From: Gemmatimonadota bacterium
GTDB lineage: Bacteria > JAAXHH01
Direction of reading: 5' to 3'
Length of the DNA stretch: 64,000 nt
NCBI GenBank assembly: GCA_009837395.1
Contig: VXTP01000006.1
Coordinates: 62,001 to 126,000 of the forward strand
Of the stretch, positions 1-8,550 are shown piece by piece; position 1 is the first letter of the stretch; the number at the start of each line of letters is the position of its first letter. Under the pieces are notes generated by a model, which saw nothing but the letters and a program-made list of their open reading frames with translations, was not told the origin of the DNA and ran no database searches. Both the position numbers and the translations under genes were made by a program.

Positions 1-420
1 ATTGGGTTCCGCCGGCGATCCCGCGCCTTCCACGACGACCCAGTCATGGGCATGGCGCAACCGGTTGAACGCCGCCACAACCTCGGGCATCAGTCCGCCC
101 CGGTCTTCCTTGAACCGACCGGCCATGAGCTTGCCACGCACCTCGCCGCCCACGACCAGTTGCGCCACGTTGTCGGCTTCCGGCTTGATCAGGACGGGGT
201 TCATGTCCACGGTGGGATCGATGCCGGATGCGAAGGCCTGCAGGGCCTGCGCCCGTCCGATTTCACCACCGGAGGGACAGGCGGAGGACGCGTTGCTCAT
301 GTTCTGCGGTTTAAAAGGAGCCACTTTCACACCGGAACGCGCAAGTAGCCGGCATAACCCTGCAACAAGCAGCGTTTTGCCGACGCCCGAGGCCGTGCCC
401 TGGATCATTAGAGCGTTCAT
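1..420 (-). CDS. cobQ: Cobyric acid synthase (N-terminal part, cut by window edge)
   Basis: The first 140 codons of a gene that runs off the left edge. The protein starts MNALMIQGTASGVGKTLLVA, a P-loop of the dethiobiotin-synthetase-like amidotransferase family, followed by APFKPQN, GGEIGRAQALQAF and DMNPVLIKPE, which is the conserved N-terminal block of CobQ/CbiP. The family adds amide groups to adenosylcobyrinic acid a,c-diamide in cobalamin synthesis, using ATP and glutamine. The usual N and S residues after QNM are slightly changed (QNMSNASS rather than QNMALNS). The ATG at 420-418 is preceded by AAGGGATCCTG, a good ribosome site. It lies 110 bases beyond the FAD oxidoreductase on the same strand and may be the last gene of that run. 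The glutaminase half lies outside the window. Confidence 0.9.
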   Translation of the reverse strand, partial: MNALMIQGTASGVGKTLLVAGLCRLLARSGVKVAPFKPQNMSNASSACPSGGEIGRAQALQAFASGIDPTVDMNPVLIKPEADNVAQLVVGGEVRGKLMAGRFKEDRGGLMPEVVAAFNRLRHAHDWVVVEGAGSPAEPN

Positions 421-530
421 CAGGATCCCTTGCCGTATGCGCCGCGATCCAGCCATTACGCTGAAACCGCGCGAACCCTTTCCGTACCTGCCTACAGCCA
501 ACGGTCCGCGGGTGGTGTCACACGGGTCTG

Positions 531-1889
531 TCATAATTGCCCGCGCGTCGCATCCCTCATGTCGGCCATATCGGCTTCCGAAAGACCGTCGAAACGATCA
601 AAGGAGAAGGTCTGCGCGTAGTCCGGCAAATCCCCGCCTGTGACGTGGGCCGCAACCAGTTCTCCCGCCGCCTGCGAACCCATCACGCCGTAGCCGGACA
701 GCGCTCCGGCGATGTAAGCGCCTTTGACGGGCAGCGGTCCGATCAGCGGCCGGTTGTCCGGGGTCTTGCAGTAGTAGCCGCCGTCGACCGGCAGTGCATC
801 GGCCCTATCGAAATACGCCCTCATGGCGGGGATCATCCGGGCGAGCCCGCGCAGGACGATCATCGGATAGGCCGGGTCGAATGCGAGCGGAAACACCGCC
901 TCTCTCGGCGAGACGTCATAGGTCCAGATGCCCAGGAATGTCTGTTTCCCATCCCGGAACCGGGGACGGATGTGAAGCCCCGCGGGAAAGGGCTCCGTGA
1001 GGTAGCGGGCGTCTGGATCGGCGGCGTGTCTTCTTCGTTCGTCTTCGCCCCAGACCAGTTCGACCGGATCCGTCCAGATTATCATGGGCGCGTCGGACGG
1101 CAGGACGCCGGCCGTATCCTCCACGATGATCTTGCCGTGCAGTTCCATGAAGATCGGGAAGTCCAGGTCCAGCATCCGGCCGGCCTCCCCGACCAGCGGT
1201 CCCGCGGCAAGGACGAACTTGCCGGTTTCGATCGTTGATTCGGATTCCAGCCTTACGCCCGTGACCCGGTTGTTCTTCGTGTCGACGCTTGTGATCCTGT
1301 CCCTGGCGATCCTGCCGCCCTCAGAGGCGATGCGGTCGAGCATCCACCGGCCGAGGGAGGGGACGTCCATCCAGCCGCAGCGGCGCACGTGCAGCATGGC
1401 GGCCGTATCGTCCGTGAGAAAGGGAAACAGCCTTCCGATCGTCTCCGTATCCAGTACGAGGTCCGCGCCCGTCAGATCCGGTTGGAGTCCCTCCGGCCGC
1501 GATGGCTGGTAGGCCCCACCGTCGTGATGTACGCGCAGGGCGCCTCCACCCAGGCGGGATACCGCTTCCGCCTCTTTTGCAAGCTCGGTGACGTGGCGCC
1601 GGTGGCCGGTCAGAAAGACGTAGCCCCTGCGGTTCATTCCAACCGCGTTCCCGCTTTCCGCCGACACTTCCTCCAGCAGGTCGATGCTCCGGCTGACGAA
1701 CCGGAACATGGTCAGATCGGGCCACCAATTGCGGTAGGCCTCGGTCCCGTAGGCGCTGGTCAGTGAAAGCGGCGGTCTTTCGTCGACGAGCACGACGTTT
1801 CGTACGCCGCGGCGAACGACGAGATGATACGCGGCGGACACACCGGCCACGCCCGCGCCGCAGATGACGATTTCCGCCCTGGTAGACAT
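531..1889 (-). CDS. FAD-dependent oxidoreductase, DAO (glycine/sarcosine oxidase) family
   Basis: A 452-residue flavoprotein. The N-terminus has the dinucleotide motif GAGVAGVSAAYHL at residues 11-23 and an acidic strand end (VVLVDE). Later parts show GKFVLAAGP (second FAD contact) and the C-terminal block CKTPDNRPLIGPLPVKGAYIAG, typical of DAO-fold amine or amino-acid oxidases and dehydrogenases. The substrate cannot be read from sequence; D-amino acids, sarcosine-like N-methyl amines or proline-like compounds are all possible. It is cytoplasmic, with no signal peptide. It follows the amidase on the same strand with a 33-bp tandem repeat between them, and lies in a run with an amino-acid symporter, a D-threonine-aldolase-like enzyme and an aminotransferase, which supports a role in amino-acid or amine breakdown. 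Confidence 0.85.
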   Translation of the reverse strand: MSTRAEIVICGAGVAGVSAAYHLVVRRGVRNVVLVDERPPLSLTSAYGTEAYRNWWPDLTMFRFVSRSIDLLEEVSAESGNAVGMNRRGYVFLTGHRRHVTELAKEAEAVSRLGGGALRVHHDGGAYQPSRPEGLQPDLTGADLVLDTETIGRLFPFLTDDTAAMLHVRRCGWMDVPSLGRWMLDRIASEGGRIARDRITSVDTKNNRVTGVRLESESTIETGKFVLAAGPLVGEAGRMLDLDFPIFMELHGKIIVEDTAGVLPSDAPMIIWTDPVELVWGEDERRRHAADPDARYLTEPFPAGLHIRPRFRDGKQTFLGIWTYDVSPREAVFPLAFDPAYPMIVLRGLARMIPAMRAYFDRADALPVDGGYYCKTPDNRPLIGPLPVKGAYIAGALSGYGVMGSQAAGELVAAHVTGGDLPDYAQTFSFDRFDGLSEADMADMRDATRGQL

Positions 1890-1920
1890 GGATGTGCTCT
1901 TCAGGTAAGGGCGTCAGGCG

Positions 1921-2019
1921 GCGCCAGCGCGCTCATGCCCCGGCAACGGACGGGCGCCAACGGGCTCATGCCCCGGCAACGGACGGGCGCCAACGGGCTC
2001 ATGCCCCGGCAACGGACGG
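1921..2019. repeat. 33-bp tandem repeat x3 spanning the amidase stop codon
   Basis: Three adjoining copies at 1921-1953, 1954-1986 and 1987-2019. Copies 2 and 3 are identical; copy 1 differs at two bases. The stop codon of the amidase (1999-2001) lies inside copy 3, so the last residues of the amidase are encoded by repeat sequence and two more copies lie downstream of the stop. Confidence 0.95.
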
Positions 2020-3420
2020 TCGCTTCTTCCAGGTCCCGGTCGCCTGTTCGAAGGCGTGGGCGAGTTGAAGGACGCCGAGTTCGTCCTCGTGCCGGCCGAC
2101 GATCTGCAGTCCCACGGGCAGGCCCGAAGAAGTGAATCCGCAGGGCACGGAGATGGCGGGCAGCCCGGTGACGGTGACGTAGTAGCACGACTTCATCCAG
2201 TCGATGTAGGTCTCCATCTGCACGCCGTCGATTTCCGTGGGGTAAGGCGTATTCACGTCGAAGGGCGGGACCTGGCTGACGGGGAAGACCATGAAGTCGT
2301 GGTGTTCCATGAACCGGCGGACCCGGTGGTACAGGGTGGTGCGGTCCACCTCCGCGCGGGCGACCTGCGGACCCGTAAGGGCCAAACCGGCTTCGAGGTT
2401 CCAGATAACCGTGTCCTTGATCTGGTCGCGGTGCGTCTCGAGGAGGTCGCCGTATCCCTGGATGAAACTCCACGCCCGCAGCGTCTTGAAAACCTCGTCG
2501 GCCTCGGAGAAATCGGGCTGGCCCGGCTTGACGGTCATGCCGAGATCCTCGAATACGCCGCGCTTCGCCTCGATGGCCGAGACGACTTCGGGATCCACGG
2601 GCAGCCCGCCGAAGTCCATGCTCCAGGCGACGTTTACCCCCTTGAAGTCGCGTTCAAGCGGCATGGCGAAGGGCTGTCCCGGCTCCCGGATGGCCAGCGG
2701 CGCCCGGGGATCGGGTCCGGCGATGGCGCTGAGCATGAGCGCGGCGTCCGCCACCGTCCGGGCCATGGGACCCTGGACGCTGAGCCTGCCCCAGGCGTTG
2801 ACGGACGGCCACCGCGGCACGCGTCCCGGTGCGGACCGCAGCCCCACCACGTTGCAGAAGTTGGCCGGGTTGCGCAGCGAACCGCCCATGTCGCTCCCGT
2901 CGGCGATGGGCAGCATGCCGCAGGCCAGCGCCACGGCGGCGCCACCGCTGCTTCCGCCGCAGGTCCGGGTCGTGTCGTAGGGATTCAGCGTCGCGCCGAA
3001 AACCGGGTTGAAGGTCTGGGAACCCGCGCCGAATTCCGGCACGTTGGTCTTGCCGAAGGAGATCGCCCCTGCCTTTTTCAACCGCTCCACGATCAGCTCG
3101 TCCTGGCCCGGGACGAAATCGCGAAAGATCGGCGAACCGTAAGTCGTCCGCACGCCTTTGGTCAGCACCAGGTCCTTGTGGGCGATGGGCAGGCCGAAGA
3201 GGGGTCCCCGCGCTTCGTTTCGCGCGATGGCCTCGTCGGCCTTACGGGCGCCGTCCAGCGCCTGGTCGGGATGGTAGGTGACGATGGCGTTCACGGCAGG
3301 ATTCACCCGATCGACCTGGGCCAGGTGGGCCTCCATGACCTCCGTCACGCACAAGTCCTTGCGGCGGATCATGCGGACCAGATCGGTCGCCGGGGTGAAG
3401 CACAGTTCGGACGGGGACAT
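1999..3420 (-). CDS. Amidase, amidase-signature family
   Basis: A 473-residue amidase. The catalytic Ser-cisSer-Lys triad is visible: the Lys in LPIAHKDLV (about residue 82), the cis-Ser in the glycine-rich GGSSGGAAVAL, and the nucleophile region DMGGSLRNPA. The family hydrolyses carboxamides and includes GatA, urea amidolyase and 6-aminohexanoate hydrolases. No gatB or gatC lies beside it, so a free amidase acting on small amides is more likely than the tRNA amidotransferase subunit. The start ATG follows GAAAGGCGCGCG and lies 10 bases after the HisC-like gene, so the two are probably co-transcribed. The 3' end lies inside a 33-bp tandem repeat, which supplies the final residues. Confidence 0.88.
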   Translation of the reverse strand: MSPSELCFTPATDLVRMIRRKDLCVTEVMEAHLAQVDRVNPAVNAIVTYHPDQALDGARKADEAIARNEARGPLFGLPIAHKDLVLTKGVRTTYGSPIFRDFVPGQDELIVERLKKAGAISFGKTNVPEFGAGSQTFNPVFGATLNPYDTTRTCGGSSGGAAVALACGMLPIADGSDMGGSLRNPANFCNVVGLRSAPGRVPRWPSVNAWGRLSVQGPMARTVADAALMLSAIAGPDPRAPLAIREPGQPFAMPLERDFKGVNVAWSMDFGGLPVDPEVVSAIEAKRGVFEDLGMTVKPGQPDFSEADEVFKTLRAWSFIQGYGDLLETHRDQIKDTVIWNLEAGLALTGPQVARAEVDRTTLYHRVRRFMEHHDFMVFPVSQVPPFDVNTPYPTEIDGVQMETYIDWMKSCYYVTVTGLPAISVPCGFTSSGLPVGLQIVGRHEDELGVLQLAHAFEQATGTWKKRPSVAGA

Positions 3421-3430
3421 CGCGCGCCTT

Positions 3431-4510
3431 TCAGCTAAGGATCTCTCGCAGGGCCCGGACGAAAATCCGGCTCTCTTCCTCGTTTCCGTAGGAGACCCGG
3501 ATCATGCCCTTTATTCCCCAGGTAGCCTCCGCGTCCTTGACGTAGACACCACGCTCGGCCAGGGAGGCGGTCACGGCGGCGGCGTCTCCCACGGCGATCA
3601 GGACGAAGGCCGCCTCGCTGTGGATATACTCGAGTCCGAGTTCTTCACAGGCCCCGTAGTAGATCGCCTTGGACGCGCTCGCCGCGTTCCGGGTGCGTAT
3701 TACGTGATCCGGGTCATCGAGGGCGGCGATGGCCGCGGTCAGGACCATGGCGCTGGGCGATCCACCGTGAAACGCGCGGACATGCTTCATCGTTCGAGGC
3801 TGGGCTACGCCATAACCGAAGCGAAATCCCGCAAGGCCGTAACCCTTCGAAAAGGTGCGGACCACCAGGACGTTATCGAATTCCCGTGCGAGCCCGGCGC
3901 CATCGGCGCAGGCCTGATCCTCCGATAGGTCCGCGTAGGCTTCGTCCACCAGGACCATCACCCGTTCCGGCAGGCCGGCGACGAAGCGTGCCAGCGCGTC
4001 GTGGGTGACGATGGTACCCGTGGGATTGTTCGGATTGGTGATGACGGCCACGCGGGTCCGCTCGTTGACGGCCGCGGACATGGCATCCAGGTCGTAGACG
4101 AAATCGGCCGTCAGAGGCGTCCGCACGGCACGGGCCCCCGATTCTTCCGCGAACCGGGACATCAACCCGAAGGATGGATGGGGTTCAATGAGTTCGTCTC
4201 CCGGTACAAGAAAAGCACGGGCCACGGCGTGCATCAGATGTTCGGAGCCGTCGCCCACACGGATCCAGGCGCCGTCCGAATCAGCCCCGGGTAGGGCGAG
4301 CTTCTCATCGTGGGGTACGCCGTGCAGTTCGGCCAGTTTGCGGAAGAGGGCGATCTGGTCGGGGTCCTCGTACCGGTTGATCCGGGCGCACCGCGCCTTG
4401 ACGGCTTCGATGACGGACGGGGAAGGCCCGATAGGGTTCTCGTTCCGGCTCAGGCGGATGATGCCGGGAGGAAGACCGATGCTTCGATAGGCTTCGTTGT
4501 CCGTGCTCAT
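3431..4510 (-). CDS. HisC-like class I/II PLP aminotransferase
   Basis: A 359-residue fold-type I aminotransferase of the histidinol-phosphate aminotransferase group. It has the N-terminal RLSRNENPIGPSP block, TNPNNPTG for the PLP phosphate and pyridine contacts, VDEAYADL, and the Schiff-base lysine in RTFSKGYGLAGFRFGYG. Length is normal for HisC. In histidine synthesis the enzyme converts imidazole-acetol phosphate to histidinol phosphate. hisB sits three genes upstream in the same run, but the genes between them (transporter, aldolase-like enzyme) are catabolic in character, so a role with another amino acid is equally possible. Unlike its two relatives at 57.6-60.1 kb it has no Tat signal, so it is cytoplasmic. 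There is no strong ribosome site before the ATG. Confidence 0.8.
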   Translation of the reverse strand: MSTDNEAYRSIGLPPGIIRLSRNENPIGPSPSVIEAVKARCARINRYEDPDQIALFRKLAELHGVPHDEKLALPGADSDGAWIRVGDGSEHLMHAVARAFLVPGDELIEPHPSFGLMSRFAEESGARAVRTPLTADFVYDLDAMSAAVNERTRVAVITNPNNPTGTIVTHDALARFVAGLPERVMVLVDEAYADLSEDQACADGAGLAREFDNVLVVRTFSKGYGLAGFRFGYGVAQPRTMKHVRAFHGGSPSAMVLTAAIAALDDPDHVIRTRNAASASKAIYYGACEELGLEYIHSEAAFVLIAVGDAAAVTASLAERGVYVKDAEATWGIKGMIRVSYGNEEESRIFVRALREILS

Positions 4511-4545
4511 AGCGGCATTACACCGTCAATACCACGATTTCGATC

Positions 4546-6090
4546 TCATTTCCAGTTCTTCGAAACACGTCGAACCTGGAACACGCCCACCAGGATCAGC
4601 GCCACGATGATTCCGCGCGTTATCAGCAGATAGGGGATGTCCACCGGGTCGACGTTGCGCAGCAGGAGAATGTCGAAACCGGCCTGATAGGTCCACACGA
4701 CCAGCAGGATCGCCAGCGAGGCCGGCGTGACGTACTTGATCATGTAGTAGAATATCCGCGGTATCCGGATGGCCGCGCCTTCGTTGATCTCCTCCCAGGC
4801 CTTGTCCATGCCGAAGATCCAGGCGAAGATGATGATCTCGAAGAAGGAGAAGACCACCAGGCCCACGGTCCCGATCCAGAAATCCAGCTCGTTGATGACG
4901 CCGTGCTCGATATTGAAGACGATGAAGTTGCCGAAGAGGAACAGGCAGGAGATGACGAATATCGCGGCCTTCTTGCGCGGCCACCCCATTTCATCCTGCA
5001 GGAAGGCCATGGGCGGCTGCGTCAGGGCCACCGTCGAGGTAATCCCCGCGAAAAACAGCAGGCCGAACCACAGCGTGCCGATGAACTGGCCCAGGGGCAG
5101 CTGCTGGAAGATCAGGGGCATGGACTGGAACCCAAGGTCGTACGCGCCGCCCGTCGCGATCGCCTCGGTGGCGGTGACGCCGAAGAAGGCCACGGCGACC
5201 GGGATCGCGATGGAGCTGCCGAGTACCACCTCGGCGAAGCCGTTGCTCATGGAAGTGGTCAGGCCGGTGAGGGCGACGTCCTGGCGGGCGCGGACGTAAC
5301 TCGCGTAGCACTGCATGCTGCCGATGCCGATGCCGAGGGAGAAGAAGATCTGTCCCGCGGCCGCGAGCCACACGCCGCCTTCGGTAAGACGGCTGAGGTC
5401 CGGGTTCCAGATCCAGGCGAAACCGGCCATGACGCTGCGATCGGGAAAGGCCGGGTCGGGGGTCCCGAGCGTCAGGACCCGGGCAACCAGCACGATGGCA
5501 AAGATCAACAGCATGGGCATGGCGAACTTGGCCAGGGTCTCGATGCCCCGTACCACGCCCCGGCTCAGCACCCAGAAGACGATGCCCAGGTTGATGAGAA
5601 AGAAGATGTAGGCGGTGGCGACACTGCTGAAGTAGGCACTTTCGGTGACGCCCTGGAAACTGCTCAGGAACGCGCCCATCTCCGCCTGTGAGGAGATACC
5701 GAAGTACTGGCCGGTCAGGGAAAAGAAGCTGTAGGCCAGGGTCCACGACTGCACGTAGGAATAGTACAGGGCGAAGGCGACCGGCGCCGCGATGCCGAGT
5801 ACGCCGATGTACTTGGCGGCCGGGTGTTTCCACAGCCGGTACAGGATGCCCGGCGTGGTGCCGTGGCCGTGTTTCCCGCCGAACCGTCCCACGCTCCATT
5901 CCACCCACATCATGGGGATGCCCACAACCAGGAAGGCAATGAAATAGGGGATCATGAAGGCGCCGCCGCCGTTGGCGGCCGCCTGCACGGGAAACCGCAG
6001 GAAATTACCCAGGCCGATGGCATTGCCCGCCATGGCCATGATCAGCCCCAGGCGGCTCTTCCAGACTTCCCTTACTCCATTAATGGACAT
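4546..6090 (-). CDS. Sodium-dependent transporter, NSS (SNF) family
   Basis: A 514-residue integral membrane protein with about 12 hydrophobic segments. The first segment carries GNAIGLGNFLRFP, the unwound TM1 sodium/substrate site of LeuT-like neurotransmitter:sodium symporters, followed by the conserved VEWSVGRFGG loop. Such bacterial proteins import amino acids or related amines with sodium across the inner membrane. The start ATG follows GGAAGGAGTAACGG, a strong ribosome site that directly abuts a 19-bp tandem repeat. It lies between a D-threonine-aldolase-like gene and an aminotransferase, so it probably supplies their substrate. Exact specificity cannot be told. Confidence 0.9.
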   Translation of the reverse strand: MSINGVREVWKSRLGLIMAMAGNAIGLGNFLRFPVQAAANGGGAFMIPYFIAFLVVGIPMMWVEWSVGRFGGKHGHGTTPGILYRLWKHPAAKYIGVLGIAAPVAFALYYSYVQSWTLAYSFFSLTGQYFGISSQAEMGAFLSSFQGVTESAYFSSVATAYIFFLINLGIVFWVLSRGVVRGIETLAKFAMPMLLIFAIVLVARVLTLGTPDPAFPDRSVMAGFAWIWNPDLSRLTEGGVWLAAAGQIFFSLGIGIGSMQCYASYVRARQDVALTGLTTSMSNGFAEVVLGSSIAIPVAVAFFGVTATEAIATGGAYDLGFQSMPLIFQQLPLGQFIGTLWFGLLFFAGITSTVALTQPPMAFLQDEMGWPRKKAAIFVISCLFLFGNFIVFNIEHGVINELDFWIGTVGLVVFSFFEIIIFAWIFGMDKAWEEINEGAAIRIPRIFYYMIKYVTPASLAILLVVWTYQAGFDILLLRNVDPVDIPYLLITRGIIVALILVGVFQVRRVSKNWK

Positions 6091-6101
6091 CCGTTACTCC
6101 T

Positions 6102-6158
6102 TCCAGACGGACTGTGTTTATCCAGACTTACAGTGTTTGTCCAGACGGACCGTGTTTA
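6102..6158. repeat. 19-bp tandem repeat x3 filling the gap between two genes
   Basis: Units at 6102-6120, 6121-6139 and 6140-6158 (plus-strand unit like TCCAGACGGACTGTGTTTA). The outer units differ at one base; the middle one differs at several. On the coding (minus) strand the first unit supplies the TAA stop of the aldolase-like gene (6156-6158) and the last unit ends directly at the ribosome site of the transporter gene. Confidence 0.93.
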
Positions 6159-7199
6159 CTTGACCCGGCCCCGGCCGGCCACCGGCCAGATGACTTCCAC
6201 CTGGTCGCCCCGGACGCCGTTGAGCTCGTCATGCAGGTTGAGGGCCATCTCCTGGTGCAGGGGGATGACCGACACGCGCTCGCCCACCTTGAACCGGTGT
6301 GCGCAGCGGGACACGTCCACGTGGCCGTGCTCCACGGACATGCCGTAGATCTGCGCCTCGGGATGTTCGATGATATGGCCGTAGGGCGTGGGCGGATAGC
6401 TGGCAAAAGTCTTCATCCCGCCGTCGATGATGATGCGGTCCGGCGTCGGTGCGCTCACCACGGTGCAGATCATGCGGCAGGGGCAGCGTTCGGGGTCGAG
6501 CATGGCGGAAGTGCTGAGACGCTCCATGCCCTCCCAGATGTAGGAACCGCTGCGTGTCTCGGTGCAGCCCATGGCTTTGGAGTTTTCTTCGCCGCCGGTG
6601 CCGCCACCGCTGATGATCTCGACGGGGATGCCCTTCCCGGTGATCCGTTCTATCGTTTCCGCCAGGAAATCCCTGGCCTCGGGATGGCTTGGGAAGATCA
6701 TGACGCCTTTGAAAACGAGGCCACGCAGGTCCGTGATACGTTCGGCCAGGGCCGCCGCCGCTTCGGGCGACTGCACGCCGCAACGTTGCGTGCCTGTATC
6801 CAGCTCGATGATCACGTTGACCCGGCAGCCGTCCTTTTCGGCCTGGTCCGAAATGCCCCGTGCTGTGATCTCGTCATCGACGGCCACGATGATCTTGGTC
6901 CGCTTGGCGACACGCGTCAGGCGTTCCACCTTGCGGGGACCGACGATGTTGTAGGGGATCAGGATGTTCTCGATGCCGGCGGCGGCCATGACTTCGGCCT
7001 CGCCGAGTTTCTGGCAACAGATGCCGATCGCTCCGGCCTTGATCTGCCAGTGGGCGATTTCCGGGATTTTATGGCTCTTGGTATGGCATCGAAGGCCAAT
7101 GTCGAGATTCCGGCAGTGCTGCGCCATGGACGCGATGTTACGCTCCATCAGGTCCAGGTCGGCCACGTAGGCCGGAGTGTCCAGCTCGTCGATGTGCAT
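6156..7199 (-). CDS. D-threonine aldolase / D-serine dehydratase-like PLP enzyme (DSD1 family)
   Basis: A 347-residue protein of the alanine-racemase-like fold III PLP group. The N-terminal DTPAYVADLDLMERNI block and the PLP lysine in CHTKSHKIP are characteristic, as is the C-terminal metal-binding part with EHGHVDV, SRCAHRF and VSVIPLHQE, where a His and Cys hold the divalent metal in D-threonine aldolase and D-serine dehydratase. The family cleaves D-threonine, D-beta-hydroxy amino acids or 3-hydroxy-D-aspartate to glycine plus an aldehyde, or dehydrates D-serine. It lies 24 bases after hisB and is followed by a sodium amino-acid symporter, so it likely acts on an imported D- or hydroxy-amino acid. 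Its stop codon is part of a 19-bp tandem repeat. Confidence 0.83.
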   Translation of the reverse strand: MHIDELDTPAYVADLDLMERNIASMAQHCRNLDIGLRCHTKSHKIPEIAHWQIKAGAIGICCQKLGEAEVMAAAGIENILIPYNIVGPRKVERLTRVAKRTKIIVAVDDEITARGISDQAEKDGCRVNVIIELDTGTQRCGVQSPEAAAALAERITDLRGLVFKGVMIFPSHPEARDFLAETIERITGKGIPVEIISGGGTGGEENSKAMGCTETRSGSYIWEGMERLSTSAMLDPERCPCRMICTVVSAPTPDRIIIDGGMKTFASYPPTPYGHIIEHPEAQIYGMSVEHGHVDVSRCAHRFKVGERVSVIPLHQEMALNLHDELNGVRGDQVEVIWPVAGRGRVK

Positions 7200-7223
7200 G
7201 GTTACCCGCGTATGCTATGGCGG

Positions 7224-7811
7224 CTAGAGGCTGCCCTTGGTGGACGGCACGCCGGATACCCGTTCGTCCATGGCCACGGCCTGGCGCAGCGCCCTGGCCG
7301 CCGCCTTGAAGACCGCCTCGACCTGGTGATGGGCGTTCACGCCGGAGAGCAGGGCGACGTGCAGGGTGACGCGCCCGTGATGCACAAGGGCTCCGAAGAA
7401 CTCCCGCACCATTTCCGTGCTGAAATCGCCGACCGAGGAGCGCGAGAAGTCAGCGTCGAATTCCAGGTGGGCGCGGCCGCTTACGTCGAAGACGGCCCGC
7501 GCCAGCGCTTCGTCCAGGGGTGCGTAGGCGTGGCCGAATCGCGTAATGCCCGATCCGTCGCCGATCGCCCGGGCGACGGCCTGGCCCAGGCAGATTCCCA
7601 CATCTTCCACCGTGTGATGATCGTCAATGTGTAAATCGCCGGTGCAGGCAAGGTCGAGGTCGAACCCGCCGTGCTTGACGAAGCTGCCCAGCATGTGGTC
7701 GAAAAACCCTATGCCGGTTTCTCCGGAGAGTCTTCCTTCACCCTCGAGGGTTAGGGTCAGTTCGATGCGGGTTTCCAGGGTTTCGCGCGTAACCGTGGCA
7801 GTGCGGGGCAC
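7224..7811 (-). CDS. hisB: Imidazoleglycerol-phosphate dehydratase
   Basis: A 195-residue stand-alone HisB, the sixth-step enzyme of histidine synthesis. Manganese-binding motifs are plain: GIGFFDHMLGSFVKHG, DLHIDDHHTVEDVGI and, near the end, GVNAHHQVEAVFKAAARAL. Length is normal for the monofunctional form without the phosphatase domain. It uses a GTG start (7811-7809) preceded by TGAGGAATAC. No other clear his genes adjoin except a HisC-like gene three positions downstream, so the pathway appears dispersed here. The last residues (PSTKGSL) match the usual C-terminus of the family. Confidence 0.96.
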   Translation of the reverse strand: MPRTATVTRETLETRIELTLTLEGEGRLSGETGIGFFDHMLGSFVKHGGFDLDLACTGDLHIDDHHTVEDVGICLGQAVARAIGDGSGITRFGHAYAPLDEALARAVFDVSGRAHLEFDADFSRSSVGDFSTEMVREFFGALVHHGRVTLHVALLSGVNAHHQVEAVFKAAARALRQAVAMDERVSGVPSTKGSL

Positions 7812-7916
7812 GTATTCCTCAATGCAATGGCGAATGGCGTATGGCGAATGTCGTTCAAGCGATTGGCGTCAGGTTCGACCTGTTACAGTAGACGCGGTGA
7901 TCGGGATTGTCAAGAG

Positions 7917-7988
7917 GTTCCGGCCTGCGTACCCCCGTGCATCCAGCCATACGTTCCGGCCTGCGTACCGCCGTGCTTCCAGGCCCCG
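7917..7988. repeat. 36-bp imperfect tandem repeat x2
   Basis: Copies at 7917-7952 and 7953-7988, both beginning GTTCCGGCCTGCGTACC; they differ at a handful of positions in the second half. They lie in the 252-base gap between the divergent hisB and the small membrane protein gene; I see no gene in the gap. Confidence 0.85.
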
Positions 7989-8063
7989 GCGAACCTTCAC
8001 CGGGGACCAACAATTGTCTTTTTGAACATATGTGCATCCACCCCGGTGAGAGGTGGGAAACAG

Positions 8064-8528
8064 ATGTCGGTTTTTACGTACGCAACACGGGGACGACCCA
8101 TGAAAAGAGAACACGGACTGTCGAGCATATCGCGGTTTCTTCAGCGCAACCCGGCCTGGTCCCAAGTGGTATGCGTCGTAGGCGTCGCCTTGCTGATCAT
8201 CCTCGGTCCTATCCTGCTCTACGGACTGCTGTTCCAATCCGGTCCGGACTCGGCGCGTATGCTGTCCAACGTACCCTGGTGGCCGGTCGTCCTCCTCGTG
8301 GCCCTCGTCGCATTGCTCAGCCTGCTGCACGGGACCACGGGCGTAAGCGTACAGAAGCAGCCCGACAAGCGGAAAGTCGCCGGCGCCGCTCCCGATCCAT
8401 CCAGCCCGCCCGGGCAGAACGGTCCGCCCGGGCAGAACGGACAGAACGAGCAAAACGGCGATCCTCTTCGGTGCACAATACAGGAACGGTCGCTGAACGG
8501 CACGAACCGCGTGGAAACGAACCGGTAA
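8064..8528 (+). CDS. Small two-helix membrane protein with Gly-Pro-rich collagen-like tail
   Basis: A 154-residue protein that I do not recognise. Start chosen at ATG 8064, which follows GAGAGGTGGGAAACAG; a later ATG at 8100 is possible. Residues about 35-57 (VVCVVGVALLIILGPILLYG) and 72-90 form two hydrophobic helices separated by a short loop, which suggests an inner-membrane hairpin with both ends on the same side. The C-terminal part is low in complexity with PPGQNG twice, then QNEQNG, a short run of Gly-X-Y-like triplets. At DNA level this is an 18-bp tandem repeat at about 8406-8457. It stands alone between hisB and a convergent methyltransferase gene. Function unknown; coding status is supported by the two clean membrane segments. 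Confidence 0.6.
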   Translation: MSVFTYATRGRPMKREHGLSSISRFLQRNPAWSQVVCVVGVALLIILGPILLYGLLFQSGPDSARMLSNVPWWPVVLLVALVALLSLLHGTTGVSVQKQPDKRKVAGAAPDPSSPPGQNGPPGQNGQNEQNGDPLRCTIQERSLNGTNRVETNR

Positions 8529-8550
8529 TTCCTGCCAGGTACGACCCGAA

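Noticed and set aside
1999-3420. Amidase as the GatA subunit of the tRNA amidotransferase
   Set aside because: No gatB or gatC gene adjoins it, and its neighbours are catabolic; the sequence alone cannot decide but free amidase is more likely.
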